Below, piece after piece: positions 15,369 through 23,449 of a stretch of DNA of 64,000 nucleotides. Made by a program: the position numbers and the translations under genes. Source of the DNA: Bradyrhizobium sp. WSM3983 (lineage in GTDB: Bacteria; Pseudomonadota; Alphaproteobacteria; Rhizobiales; Xanthobacteraceae); NCBI RefSeq assembly GCF_000473045.1, contig NZ_AXAY01000028.1, forward strand, positions 1 to 64,000. Reading direction: 5' to 3'. Numbering within the stretch: position 1 is the first letter of the stretch; each line of letters starts with the position of its first letter. The notes beneath the pieces were generated by a model that saw only the letters and a program-made list of their open reading frames with translations, ran no database searches and was not told the origin of the DNA.

Positions 15369-16430
15369 TTATCGATAACGGACCTTCTGGCCATCGGCGA
15401 GGCTGTGCACACCCGCGGTCACCACGCGCAAGCCGGTCTCGACGCCGGCGACGACGCGCACGCCGCCACTATCGTCCGGCTCGCTCGTGATCTCACGCAG
15501 CGCGACAGTGCTTTTGGCCGGATCGACCAGCCACACGAACGTCTTGGCGTCTTTGGCGAGAATGGCCGAAAGCGGCAGTCGCAGCACCGGCCGGCTGCTG
15601 GTGACGGCCGTGGTTACCGTCGTCCCCAGCCGGAACGTCGTGGGCGGGTTGTCGAGCGTGATACGAACGCGCCGCGAACGCGTCACTGCGTCGGCCTGCG
15701 GCGCGATCTCGCGGGCTTTGCCCTCGGCCCGGATTTCGGGATCGAGCTGAAGGCTGACCGTAAAAGGCTGGCCGATCTGCAGCGTGTCGGCCACGTCGTC
15801 GGCGACATCGACGACCGCTTCGCGGATTTCGGGCCGCGCGACAGTCACGACGGCCTGGCCGGACGAGACGACCTGGCCGACCTCCGCACCGACCGCGGTT
15901 ACGATGCCGGCGAATTCTGCCTTCAATTGCGCGTAGCCTAGATTCTCGCGCGCCTTGGTCAGATCGGCCTCTTCGCGTGCCAGGGTGGCTTGCGCAGAGG
16001 CGGTGGCCTGCTCGGCACTTTCCATGTCTGCTTGGCTGATCACCTGGGTCTTGAGCAACGTGCGCTGGCGTTCTTCGAAACCGCTGGCGTTGGTCAATTT
16101 GGCCTGACCACTCGCCACGTCCGCAACCGCAGAACGCACCGCAAGCTCCAGCGAGGTGGGATCGATCGCCGCTACCGTTTGTCCTTTCTCGACCGTGTCG
16201 CCGACATGCACCGGGCGCGCGATCAGCCGTCCTTGCACGCGGAAGCTCAGATCGGTCTTGAACCGCGGCTCCACGGTTCCGACGATGCTGCCATCCTCGG
16301 CCTGCACCGGCGTAATGATGCTCGACAACACCGGGCGCACCGGGAGCGATACGGCCGTTTCGTCCTGGCATCCGGCCGTCACCACGCAGACGGCAAGCGC
16401 CGCACCGATACGAATTCCGCGCTCGATCAT
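15369..16430 (-). CDS. RND efflux periplasmic adaptor lipoprotein (MFP), second of the pair
   Basis: The 353-residue membrane-fusion protein starts at ATG 16430, overlapping the stop of the upstream adaptor by 4 bp (ATGA). A lipoprotein signal with lipobox VTAGC gives a lipidated Cys about residue 21. The order is biotinyl/lipoyl half, alpha-helical hairpin (EERQRTLLKTQVISQADMESAEQA), second lipoyl half (ENLGYAQLKAEFAGIVTAV), beta-barrel and membrane-proximal domain. It bridges the RND pump to an outer-membrane channel. Confidence 0.92.
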   Translation of the reverse strand: MIERGIRIGAALAVCVVTAGCQDETAVSLPVRPVLSSIITPVQAEDGSIVGTVEPRFKTDLSFRVQGRLIARPVHVGDTVEKGQTVAAIDPTSLELAVRSAVADVASGQAKLTNASGFEERQRTLLKTQVISQADMESAEQATASAQATLAREEADLTKARENLGYAQLKAEFAGIVTAVGAEVGQVVSSGQAVVTVARPEIREAVVDVADDVADTLQIGQPFTVSLQLDPEIRAEGKAREIAPQADAVTRSRRVRITLDNPPTTFRLGTTVTTAVTSSRPVLRLPLSAILAKDAKTFVWLVDPAKSTVALREITSEPDDSGGVRVVAGVETGLRVVTAGVHSLADGQKVRYR

Positions 16431-17545
16431 GACGCACCCTCCGCGCTGAAGGTCACTATCTGTCCCGGGCTCAGCAGTTTGCCGCCATCGGTAACGACGC
16501 GGTCGCCGGGCTGAACGCCGCTCTTGATCACGATGATACCGGTGTCGTAACTGTCGACGGCGATCGGCTTCAGCGACACCGTCTTGCGCTCGGGGTCGAC
16601 CACCCAGACCGCGGGCGCGGCGCCGGCGACCGCCAGCGCGCTCCATGGCACAACGATCCGGTCCCGCGGCGTCCACCGCACCGTTCCCGAGACCGCGCTT
16701 CCCAGCGTCATCTTCGCTGGCGGGCTATCGATCGCTATCTTGACCCGCACCGTTCCCGTCTTCGGATCGATGGTGGCTGCGACTTCGCGGGTCCGTCCTT
16801 GCGCAGTAACGGCCGGATCCGACACCAGCGCCAACGTGATGGCACTGGTCTCCGGCTGTTCGAAGAAGATCGATTCATAGACATCGAAAACGGCGTCGCG
16901 GGCGCCGTCATGCGCCAGCGTGAATGCCGACTGCGCCGTCTGGGCGACCTGGCCGACCTCGAGATTGCGCGCCGTGATCACGCCCGGGGACTCGGCGCGC
17001 AGCTCGGTATAGCTCAAATTGTCCTTCGCGGTGCCGACCTCTGCCTTGGCGGACTCGAGCGATGCCTGCGCCTTGCGCAAGTCCTCTTGGGCCTGTTCGA
17101 ACGTCGAGCGGGTGGTGAAGCCCTGCGCAAACAAGGTGTTCTGTCGCGTGAAGGTGGCCGACGTGACCCGGACCTCGGTCTCGGCGCCGGCGACCTTCGC
17201 GACCGCCGCTTCGAGATCGGCCTGCTGCTGATTGGTATCCAGGCGCGCCAGCACGTCGCCGGCGTTCACATGCGCTCCCACATCCACCAGCCGCTCGGTC
17301 ACCCGGCCGCTGACGCGGAAGGAGAGTTCAGCGAGGACCCGGGCCTGAACGTCGCCCGTCAGCGTGGCCGACCGCTGGCGATCTTGAAGCCGCGCTTTTT
17401 CGGTGTGGACCAGCGTCGGTGGTTTGGACGACACATCGCTTCCATCGTTGCAGCCCATGAGCGAGGCCGCGACGGACAACAGACAGGCGATTGGGAAGCC
17501 AGGCCGATAGCCACTTCTTGAGCCACATCGAACGCGATGAGTCAT
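16427..17545 (-). CDS. RND efflux periplasmic adaptor lipoprotein (MFP), first gene of operon
   Basis: The 372-residue adaptor has a lipobox (SLMGC, Cys ~32). Its lipoyl halves (LSFRVSGRVTERLVDVGAHV and DNLSYTELRAESPGVITARN) flank a helical hairpin, followed by a beta-barrel. It is related to but distinct from the next adaptor, as in MexJK/TriABC-type systems, where TriA and TriB are both needed. No TolC-like gene follows the pump, so the channel must be encoded elsewhere. Confidence 0.92.
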   Translation of the reverse strand: MTHRVRCGSRSGYRPGFPIACLLSVAASLMGCNDGSDVSSKPPTLVHTEKARLQDRQRSATLTGDVQARVLAELSFRVSGRVTERLVDVGAHVNAGDVLARLDTNQQQADLEAAVAKVAGAETEVRVTSATFTRQNTLFAQGFTTRSTFEQAQEDLRKAQASLESAKAEVGTAKDNLSYTELRAESPGVITARNLEVGQVAQTAQSAFTLAHDGARDAVFDVYESIFFEQPETSAITLALVSDPAVTAQGRTREVAATIDPKTGTVRVKIAIDSPPAKMTLGSAVSGTVRWTPRDRIVVPWSALAVAGAAPAVWVVDPERKTVSLKPIAVDSYDTGIIVIKSGVQPGDRVVTDGGKLLSPGQIVTFSAEGAS

Positions 17546-17638
17546 TGCGAACTCGCTCAGGTCGGCGAAACACGGCGAACTACCGCGGTACGTAAGCGAC
17601 TATTCCTCCGCGCCAGGCTAGTAGCAGGGCGGGTAGGG

Positions 17639-17947
17639 TTAATATCCGCACTGTGGTCTGGCGTAATAAGCGCCTGCAGCAGCAGCACCGACGCCAACTA
17701 CCGCCGCGCCTCGGGCGACGGGATAGCCACGATGGACATGATGATGGACATGGCGCCCGGCGCCACCGACCCCGACACCGGGGCGTCCTACCCCGCCGGC
17801 TCCGACCCCGGGCCGACCGGCGCCTCCTGGACCACCAAACCCGCCACCTCCACGGCCGGGCCTGGCAAACGCGTCAGAGGAAAGAGACACGATGAACACG
17901 ACGCCCATAACCGCGGCTACCAGTGAAAAAACGCTTCGACGAGACAT
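17639..17947 (-). CDS. Small secreted Gly-rich protein (paralog A)
   Basis: The 102-residue protein begins at ATG 17947 with AGGAAAGG upstream. It has a signal peptide ending SSDAFA-RPGRG. The mature part has G-R-P-G-V-G-x-G-G repeats, then a His-rich patch (RHVHHHVHRG), an Ala/Gly hydrophobic stretch (ARGAAVVGVGAAAAGAYY) and a C-terminal PQCGY. Its signal peptide end and repeat type are shared with the next gene (18054-18287). Probably surface or periplasmic; function unknown. Low-complexity composition makes homology calls unreliable. Confidence 0.68.
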   Translation of the reverse strand: MSRRSVFSLVAAVMGVVFIVSLSSDAFARPGRGGGGFGGPGGAGRPGVGAGGVGRPGVGVGGAGRHVHHHVHRGYPVARGAAVVGVGAAAAGAYYARPQCGY

Positions 17948-18053
17948 GGTAATACCTTTCCTTGGGAGCAAAATCGTTCGTTCAGCTCGGCCGCTCTTAA
18001 GGGATATTGAAGCACGCTTGCCTGCAGCCCTGTCGAAACATGCTTCGCATCGT

Positions 18054-18287
18054 TCAGCGGCGACCGACGCGGTTGACCGGACCGCCACGATTGACAGGTG
18101 TGCCAACGCCTACTCCAACGCCCGCACGACCAACGCCTGCTCCAGCGCCTGCACGACCGACTCCCACTCCAGGGCCGCCGACCCCACCAACCCCACGTCC
18201 GGGGCGCGCAAAGGCGTCGGAAGAAACCATTGAAAGAGAAGCGATGACGGCAATGGCGGAAAGCGCGATGACATTCCGGATAGACAT
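18054..18287 (-). CDS. Small secreted Gly-rich protein (paralog B)
   Basis: The 77-residue protein begins at ATG 18287 after AAGGAT. Signal peptide cleavage is expected in SSDAFA-RPGRG, the same junction as in the gene at 17639-17947. The mature part is G-V-G-x-A-G repeats ending PVNRGGPVNRVGRR. It lacks the His patch and hydrophobic stretch of paralog A. A local duplication followed by divergence is likely. It is separated from its neighbours by 106 bp and 154 bp, so it may have its own promoter. Confidence 0.65.
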   Translation of the reverse strand: MSIRNVIALSAIAVIASLSMVSSDAFARPGRGVGGVGGPGVGVGRAGAGAGVGRAGVGVGVGTPVNRGGPVNRVGRR

Positions 18288-18441
18288 GATGGATCCTTTC
18301 CTGTGCCAGTTGTCATGGAGACAGTCTGCGACGCCGGACCTGCATTCAGGAAATCGGCGTTCATTGGATAGTTTCGGCGAGCAGACATGTTGATCTCGAT
18401 CAATGTTCGTGCGGCGCAAATTATTTCGCGCCGTCGTAATC

Positions 18442-18894
18442 TCAGGCGATGCAGCGCCTGTAGATATGCGCGCGTGCCGGATCGGCGACCGGACTGAAGG
18501 ATGGGTCGCATCCGAGCGGCACCGGCCTAGTTGGAGCAGGCGAGGTTTCGGTCGAAGGCGACAATCTTCGATTTTTCTCGACCACGCTCTCTTGGGTCTG
18601 GCGATCATGCCTGTTGGCTTCGAGACAGGCTGGATCGCAATAGGGCCAGTCCTGGTTGGGGGCTGTCCTTTCCCGCTTGTCGCTCAGGCGACGGTCCTGG
18701 ACGATCTTCTTGCCGGCGGTCGCCAAAGGCGCCCACATCGCGGCGAACCTGTCGGCCGCGTCGACATGGGGCACGACGGCGCCGCTGTCTTCGACGAGGC
18801 CGGTGGCGACGCCAGGAGCATCGCCCGGAACGAAGGCTACGAACATTCCGGCACAGAATGTCGCAGCCATGATGGCCACGGTTTTCCCCTTCAT
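18442..18894 (-). CDS. Hypothetical exported protein, 150 aa
   Basis: I do not recognise a family. The ATG (18892-18894) has AAGGATCGGAG upstream. An N-terminal hydrophobic segment (AIMAATFCAGMFVAFVPG) is a signal peptide or anchor. The rest is polar with several Cys (PYCDPACLEANR, LGCDPSF, YRRCIA) and a Pro/Thr-rich linker. The PYCDPACL motif may form disulfides in the periplasm. It sits among the other small exported proteins upstream of the two-component genes. Confidence 0.62.
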   Translation of the reverse strand: MKGKTVAIMAATFCAGMFVAFVPGDAPGVATGLVEDSGAVVPHVDAADRFAAMWAPLATAGKKIVQDRRLSDKRERTAPNQDWPYCDPACLEANRHDRQTQESVVEKNRRLSPSTETSPAPTRPVPLGCDPSFSPVADPARAHIYRRCIA

Positions 18895-18969
18895 GCTCCG
18901 ATCCTTTCTTGTGAGACTTCCGTTGCAGTCGGCCGGAGCCGATGCGGCAGAAAACGGAAAGAGAAAGAG

Positions 18970-19164
18970 TTAGGCATCCGACATGGCGGCGCGGGATCGG
19001 AACACGTCCTTGAACAATCTCTGCATCACCAGCCTGTCTGCCTCGGCAACGCGGTTCAGAAAATCCCGGTCTGCGTCTTGGCGAGCAGCGGGCCGCAGCG
19101 GCTCCGAATGTCTCGAGACGCTATCAGCCAATTCACCCCGAAAGCTGGCGATGCACATTGCCAT
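18970..19164 (-). CDS. Hypothetical small protein, 64 aa
   Basis: The proposed start is ATG 19164, which has AGGGGG upstream; an in-frame start 36 bp earlier (19200) is possible. The sequence (MAMCIASFRGELADSVSRHS...) has no signal peptide or membrane segment and ends with charged helices (DFLNRVAEADRLVMQRLFKDVFRSRA). No family is recognised. A TATAC-N4-GTATA palindrome lies about 110 bp upstream of the start. Confidence 0.5.
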   Translation of the reverse strand: MAMCIASFRGELADSVSRHSEPLRPAARQDADRDFLNRVAEADRLVMQRLFKDVFRSRAAMSDA

Positions 19165-19275
19165 GTCGCGTCCCCCTGTTGTGTTGCTGTTCTTCTTCAC
19201 GGGGAGACTAGGATCGTCGCGACACGCGACTCCAGTGTCCGTCGGTAATGATCGGTATCCGAAACGTAAAGCGGC

Positions 19276-19291
19276 CTATACGTCGGTATAG
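19276..19291. promoter_or_regulatory. Palindrome CTATAC-N4-GTATAG, candidate regulator site
   Basis: Arms 19276-19281 and 19286-19291 are perfect inverses around GTCG. The same TATAC-N4-GTATA core recurs at 19857-19872. Both lie in gaps immediately upstream (for minus-strand genes) of members of the receiver / small-protein group. A dimeric regulator, possibly the FixJ-like protein encoded here, could bind both. Confidence 0.45.
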
Positions 19292-19382
19292 CTCGGGAAT
19301 TTTCGCGTAGCGGCGCGCCCCGCGAAGCGGGGACTTGGCGCGTTTTTGAGATGAAGCGGCAGAAACGGTGCCGGATCGGGGC

Positions 19383-19763
19383 TCAGCAAACCCCGGGAGA
19401 CCTGAGTGCTTTGTTCAGGTGCCGGATCAGGCATTCCTCGCTAAAAGGTTTGCAGAGGAAGCCGGACGCTCCAGCTCCTAGAACTCGCGCGCGAATCTTT
19501 TCTTCGGAAAACGCGGTCATGAAAATGATCGGCGTATGGCAGCCGTCGGCGATCAACCGCTCCTGCAGGTCCGCTCCGCTCATGCCACCCGGCATCTGCA
19601 GATCGGTGATCACGCAGGATGAGCTCTCGAGACAGTCGGACTGCAGATACTCCTCGGCGGAAGCGAAGGTGGCGACGGCGTAGCCGAGCGACCGAATGAG
19701 GGCCTCGATGGCCTCTCGATTAGGTTCGTCATCGTCGACGATGGAAATCAACGGAACCTTCAA
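19383..19763 (-). CDS. Stand-alone response regulator receiver domain
   Basis: The 126-residue protein is a receiver domain only. Acidic pocket residues are D10-D12 (IVDDDE), the phosphoacceptor is D54 (ITDLQMPG), T is in FMTAFS and K105 in LCKPF. It starts at TTG 19763 with AAGGA nine bases upstream; no ATG exists in the region. With no output domain it may act as a phosphate sink or a CheY/DivK-type protein-interaction switch. It lies downstream of the FixJ-like regulator and kinase genes on the same strand, so the kinase at 20515 is the obvious donor. Confidence 0.87.
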   Translation of the reverse strand: MKVPLISIVDDDEPNREAIEALIRSLGYAVATFASAEEYLQSDCLESSSCVITDLQMPGGMSGADLQERLIADGCHTPIIFMTAFSEEKIRARVLGAGASGFLCKPFSEECLIRHLNKALRSPGVC

Positions 19764-19856
19764 CGCGTGAGTCCTTGCCGGGATTGGATACGTCGCTGTC
19801 TAAGGGCGAATCTCGCCACTGTGCATCGGGAAGCACGAGGAACCAAGTCCGAAGGA

Positions 19857-19872
19857 ATATACATGAGTATAC
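19857..19872. promoter_or_regulatory. Palindrome ATATAC-N4-GTATAC, candidate regulator site
   Basis: TATAC (19858-19862) and GTATA (19867-19871) are perfect inverses around ATGA, with the same 6-4-6 layout as 19276-19291. It lies in the 116-bp gap between the FixJ-like gene and the stand-alone receiver, about 95 bp upstream of the latter's start. Confidence 0.45.
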
Positions 19873-19879
19873 GGGGAAA

Positions 19880-20518
19880 CTATCTTGGCTTGCCGCGAAC
19901 GCCCAATGCCTCCGCCATCGCCACCAGCTCGGCGAGCGATTTGGCGCCCATCTTTTTCATGACGCTGCCGCGGCGGACTTTCACTGTGATCTCGCTGACC
20001 CCGATCTCGCCCGCGATCTGCTTGTTCATCAGACCGGAGGTCACGAGGCGCATGATCTCTTGCTCGCGCGGAGTCAAAGAATCGAAACGCGACGTCAGTC
20101 CGGCGACCTCGCTCGCGTCCTCGCGTCGTTTCCGGTCCAGTTCGAGGCCAGCGCGTACTGCGTCCAGCATGTCCTGGTCACGAAATGGCTTGGGCAAAAA
20201 CTCCACCGCGCCGGCCTTCATGGCCCGCACGGTCATCGGTATGTCGCCGTGACCGGTCATGAAGACGATCGGGATGTGAATGTTCGCTTTGGCTAGTTCT
20301 GCTTGAAAATCCAATCCACTGGGGCCGGGCAGCCGAACGTCGAGCACCAGGCAACTGGCGACATCGGGGCGCCTGCTCGCGAGGAACTCCGGGGCGGAGG
20401 CGAATAGCTCGACTTGCAATCCGACCGATCGAAAGAGGCTGCTGAGTGCGTCGCGCTGGGACGCTTCGTCGTCGATGACGAAGACGGCCGGCTGGAGCTT
20501 GAGGTGGTCCTCTCTCAT
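19880..20518 (-). CDS. FixJ/NarL-type two-component response regulator
   Basis: The 212-residue protein joins a receiver (pocket D16-D17, phosphoacceptor D60 in VLDVRLPGPSG, T in FMTGHGDIPMTVRAM, K in LPKPF) to a C-terminal LuxR-type HTH (about 147-205: LTPREQEIMRLVTSGLMNKQIAGEIGVSE...). The TGHGDIPM segment and layout place it with FixJ/NodW-like regulators. The usual TVKVHR is TVKVRR here. Its ATG overlaps the stop of the histidine kinase gene by 4 bp, so kinase and regulator are a cognate pair. Confidence 0.92.
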   Translation of the reverse strand: MREDHLKLQPAVFVIDDEASQRDALSSLFRSVGLQVELFASAPEFLASRRPDVASCLVLDVRLPGPSGLDFQAELAKANIHIPIVFMTGHGDIPMTVRAMKAGAVEFLPKPFRDQDMLDAVRAGLELDRKRREDASEVAGLTSRFDSLTPREQEIMRLVTSGLMNKQIAGEIGVSEITVKVRRGSVMKKMGAKSLAELVAMAEALGVRGKPR

Positions 20519-21843
20519 GCGCTGTCCGCCGTTTCGATCGGAAGAACGACGCGAAACACCGTGCCGTGCGGATGAGCCGCCGACGCCGAGAGATTGCCTC
20601 CATGAGATTCAATGATCGACCGGCAGATTGTGAGGCCCATCCCCATGCCCTGGGGCTTCGTCGTAAAGAACGGGTTGAAGATGCGCCGATGGTTTTCCTG
20701 ATCGATTCCCTGCCCGGAGTCCTCGACGGTGATCAAGACGCCATCAGTTTTGCTGGTCGCCGATTTTACGCGCAGTGTTCGCGCGCGATCGTCGACTGTA
20801 TTCATGGCTTCCATCGCGTTTGTGATCAGGTTGGCGATCACCTGCTGGAGCTGCGCCCGGTCCGCCAGCACCCTTAACGGCTCCGGGATTAGCTCTAACT
20901 GGACAAGAACCTTGTTCATTCGCAACTCCGAATCCAGAAGCGTGAGTGTTTCGCGGACCAGCCGGTTGAGGTCCAGCGACGCTTCCCGACTGTCGTTCTT
21001 GAACATCGCCCGAATGCCCACGATGATCTGGCTCGCCCGGTTGCCCTCCCTCACGATGCGCTCGAACGCGGCGCGTACTTCGTGAATGTCCGGCTCTGGA
21101 TTCGAGAGCCAGCGCAGACCCGCGCTGCCATTCGTTACGATCGCATTCAGCGGTTGGTTGATTTCGTGCGCGATCGAAGCGGCCATCTGCCCGGCGGCAG
21201 TGAGGCTGCTGACCCGCGCGAGCTCGGACTGCGTCGCCCGGAGTGCGTCCTCGGAACGCTTGCGAATCAGCGCTTGGGCCATCACCTCTCCAATGGCTTT
21301 GATGCGCGCGACGAACTCGTCCGGCCATTCCCGGCCGGATCGGAACGCAACAAGGGCTATCATCGCAACCACGTTGCCGCCCACGGTCAGCGGAATCAGA
21401 AGCTGCGGGACAATGTCGCGTTGGCGATAGTGCTCTTCAACGGCCCGGCTGACCGGAGCGGGATAATCGTCCCATGATCGAAATGCTATGGTACGCCCGG
21501 AGAATAGCTCTTTCTCAAACCATTTTCTGAATCCCGTGATCCTGCCAAGCGGAACCGTTTCCAGACCTTTGGCCGCCGCCGAGCACAGAATGGAAAGATC
21601 GCCTCTCTCGCTGAACTCCCCAAAGGTAGCGCGAGCAAAGCCCAGAAACTCGTAGAGTCGCTTCAGCGCGGTTTCGATTTCCGTGACCACCTCGTCAGCG
21701 GCAACGTTGGCGAAGCGGGACGAGAGATCAAAGCGCAGACGTTCAAACGCCAGGAGTTCGTCCAACGAGGGATCAGACGCGCGGCTCTTCGCGGCGATCT
21801 TCTTGCCGCGGGAAACTCCCTCCATTTTGGATCGCGACCGCAA
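20515..21843 (-). CDS. Cytoplasmic sensor histidine kinase with GAF-like input
   Basis: The 442-residue protein has no membrane helix. Residues ~45-190 look like a GAF domain. A HisKA domain has H226 in SIAHEINQPL, the H-box type of FixL-like and NodV/DctB-type kinases. A HATPase_c domain has N (NLITNAMEAM), G1 (DSGQGID) and G2 (GMGMGLTICRSI) boxes. The frame opens at TTG 21843; ATG 21825 is the alternative and neither has a strong ribosome site. The input signal is unknown. Confidence 0.9.
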   Translation of the reverse strand: MRSRSKMEGVSRGKKIAAKSRASDPSLDELLAFERLRFDLSSRFANVAADEVVTEIETALKRLYEFLGFARATFGEFSERGDLSILCSAAAKGLETVPLGRITGFRKWFEKELFSGRTIAFRSWDDYPAPVSRAVEEHYRQRDIVPQLLIPLTVGGNVVAMIALVAFRSGREWPDEFVARIKAIGEVMAQALIRKRSEDALRATQSELARVSSLTAAGQMAASIAHEINQPLNAIVTNGSAGLRWLSNPEPDIHEVRAAFERIVREGNRASQIIVGIRAMFKNDSREASLDLNRLVRETLTLLDSELRMNKVLVQLELIPEPLRVLADRAQLQQVIANLITNAMEAMNTVDDRARTLRVKSATSKTDGVLITVEDSGQGIDQENHRRIFNPFFTTKPQGMGMGLTICRSIIESHGGNLSASAAHPHGTVFRVVLPIETADSA

Positions 21844-21989
21844 GCGCTCTCCCCCTGGGCAGCCGTCCGCCGGACGCGGCCCGGCCAGACGTCCGACGCC
21901 GGACTGGGACGCTAGGTGTTTATCACCTTCCGCGCTGCGGGCCTATCGCTGAAGGGGCTAAGCGCCTCCGCCAATTCATGGCTACACGC

Positions 21990-22874
21990 CTAGATCCCGA
22001 GCAGCTTGCGCGCATTCGCCTTCAGCACCTTGGGCCGAATTTCCTCGCGGATGTCGATCTTGGCGAAGTCCGACAGCCAGCGGTCCGGCGTGATCACCGG
22101 CCAGTCGGAGCCGAACAGCATCTTGTCCTGCAGGATCGAGTTGATGTAGCGCACCAGGATCGGCGGGAAATATTTCGGCGACCAGCCGGAGAGGTCGATA
22201 TAGACGTTCGGCTTGTGGGTCGCGACCGACAGCGCCTCTTCCTGCCAGGGGAAGGAGGGATGGGCGAGGATGATCTTGAGGTCGGGGAAATCAGCCGCAA
22301 CGTCGTCCATGTACATCGGGTTGGAATATTTCAGCCGCATGCCCATGCCGCCCGGCATGCCCGAGCCGACGCCGGTCTGCCCGGTGTGGAACAGCGCGAT
22401 CGCGCCGCCATTGTTGATCTCTTCGTAGAGCGGATAGGCCATGCGGTCGTTGGCGTAGAAGCCCTGCATGGTCGGATGGAATTTGAAGCCGCGGACACCG
22501 TATTCCTCGATCAGCTTGCGCGCCTCGCGCGCGCCGAGCTTGCCCTTGTGCGGGTCGATCGAGACGAAGGGGATGAGGACGTCGAGATGGTCGGAGGCGG
22601 CCTCGATCATCTCGTAATTGTTGTAGCGGCGGAAGCCGGTCTCGCGCTCGGCATCGACCGGAAAGATCACCGCGGCGATGTTCTTGGAGCGGTAGTAGGC
22701 CGCGGTCTCCGGCACGGTCGGCGGATGCTTGTTCGGCGACTTGAAATAGTCCGCCATCTGCGCCTGGAAGTCGTCATAGCCGTCGTCGGGATGGCAGCCG
22801 CAGGGCTCCTCGGCATGGGTGTGGATGTCGATGGCGACGACGTCGTCGATATCAGGCAGCTTCAGCTTCGGCAT
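21990..22874 (-). CDS. Amidohydrolase-family (ACMSD-like) metal-dependent hydrolase
   Basis: The 294-residue protein is a TIM-barrel amidohydrolase_2 member. Metal ligands are H18 and H20 (IDIHTH), the His in KFHPTMQGF, the His in LAHPSFPW, and the Asp in FGSDWPVI. Relatives are decarboxylases (ACMSD, gamma-resorcylate) or hydrolases of aromatic acid degradation. A similar protein was proposed as a 4-hydroxyphenyl-beta-ketoacyl-CoA hydrolase in Rhodopseudomonas coumarate catabolism, but the substrate is not proven here. A deleted copy lies at 12100-12258. Confidence 0.85.
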   Translation of the reverse strand: MPKLKLPDIDDVVAIDIHTHAEEPCGCHPDDGYDDFQAQMADYFKSPNKHPPTVPETAAYYRSKNIAAVIFPVDAERETGFRRYNNYEMIEAASDHLDVLIPFVSIDPHKGKLGAREARKLIEEYGVRGFKFHPTMQGFYANDRMAYPLYEEINNGGAIALFHTGQTGVGSGMPGGMGMRLKYSNPMYMDDVAADFPDLKIILAHPSFPWQEEALSVATHKPNVYIDLSGWSPKYFPPILVRYINSILQDKMLFGSDWPVITPDRWLSDFAKIDIREEIRPKVLKANARKLLGI

Positions 22875-23214
22875 TGGTGTCCTCCCGACGGGTTGCCAAA
22901 TTGATTATATGATATAACGAAATTGGCAAGCTCGCGGGCGGAGTAAAACCGCGGCCTGACATGGCCTTGGCTCGAGTGGCCGCGCATGAACAGATCCGGC
23001 CGATCCGGCCGTTTCTACTGTGCATGGGGTTGTTTTCACGAATTTGCCGGTTCGGAACCGGGCAGTTAACATTGACATGACCTCCCGCCATGCCTTAAGA
23101 ACCGCCCCGTCCCGGGCGGTCGGTCCGCCAGCGGGAAAGATCTCATTTTGCCACATTCGCGCGTGCCGAAACGGTAGTGCCGAACACGGCCTTTCGAACG
23201 TTCAGGATTCTGCC
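22875..23214. other. Divergent intergenic region between amidohydrolase and rpmJ
   Basis: This 340-bp region holds the AT-rich palindrome at 22905-22917 close to the amidohydrolase start. A tandem GATCCGGCC duplication lies around 22990-23010. It must also contain the rpmJ promoter, but I cannot place a convincing -35/-10 pair. No further gene is recognised. Confidence 0.5.
22905..22917. promoter_or_regulatory. AT-rich palindrome upstream of the amidohydrolase gene
   Basis: TTATAT-G-ATATAA is a perfect palindrome with a single central base, 31 bp upstream of the amidohydrolase ATG in otherwise GC-rich DNA. Its size and position suit a GntR/MarR-type operator or a -10 region. No regulator gene is adjacent, so this is tentative. 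Confidence 0.4.
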
Positions 23215-23340
23215 ATGAAGGTCCGTAACTCGTTGAAGTCGCTGCGCGGTCGCCATCGCGCCAACCGCCTGGTCCGCCGCAAGGGCCGGGTCTATGTGAT
23301 CAACAAGGTGCAGCGCCGCTTCAAGGCTCGCCAGGGCTGA
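23215..23340 (+). CDS. rpmJ: 50S ribosomal protein L36
   Basis: The 41-residue protein (MKVRNSLKSLRGRHRANRLV...) is the alphaproteobacterial form of bL36. It is the smallest large-subunit protein and binds 23S rRNA. The usual zinc-binding Cys/His set is absent, as in the Zn-independent (C-) paralog type common in this class. The start is ATG 23215 with AGGATT upstream. It is monocistronic with a hairpin terminator about 65 bp after the stop. Confidence 0.95.
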   Translation: MKVRNSLKSLRGRHRANRLVRRKGRVYVINKVQRRFKARQG

Positions 23341-23403
23341 TTTCGCCCTCGCGGTCGCCTCGCGCGCACGCCCCGCAAGACCACGGTCTCACGCGAGTTT
23401 GAC

Positions 23404-23430
23404 GCCGCCCTGCTTTGCAAGGGCGGCTTT
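23404..23430 (+). terminator. Probable rpmJ terminator
   Basis: The stem GCCGCCCT (23404-23411) / AGGGCGGC (23420-23427) is followed by TTT and then GCGCGTTT. It lies 64 bp after the rpmJ stop and just before the TPR gene. Confidence 0.55.
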
Positions 23431-23449
23431 GCGCGTTTAGACTTTCCCC

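Noticed and set aside
13852..15378. Long plus-strand open frame (508 codons) opposite the RND pump
   Set aside because: It is the antisense shadow of a well-supported pump gene; composition (His/Asp/Arg-rich, no hydrophobic core) is that of a reversed high-GC coding strand.
17537..17926. Plus-strand open frames opposite the Gly-rich small protein genes
   Set aside because: The minus-strand frames have ribosome sites and signal peptides; the plus frames do not.
23215..23340. rpmJ as a truncated gene because of its 41-codon length and missing Cys
   Set aside because: 41 residues is the normal length of the zinc-independent alphaproteobacterial L36.
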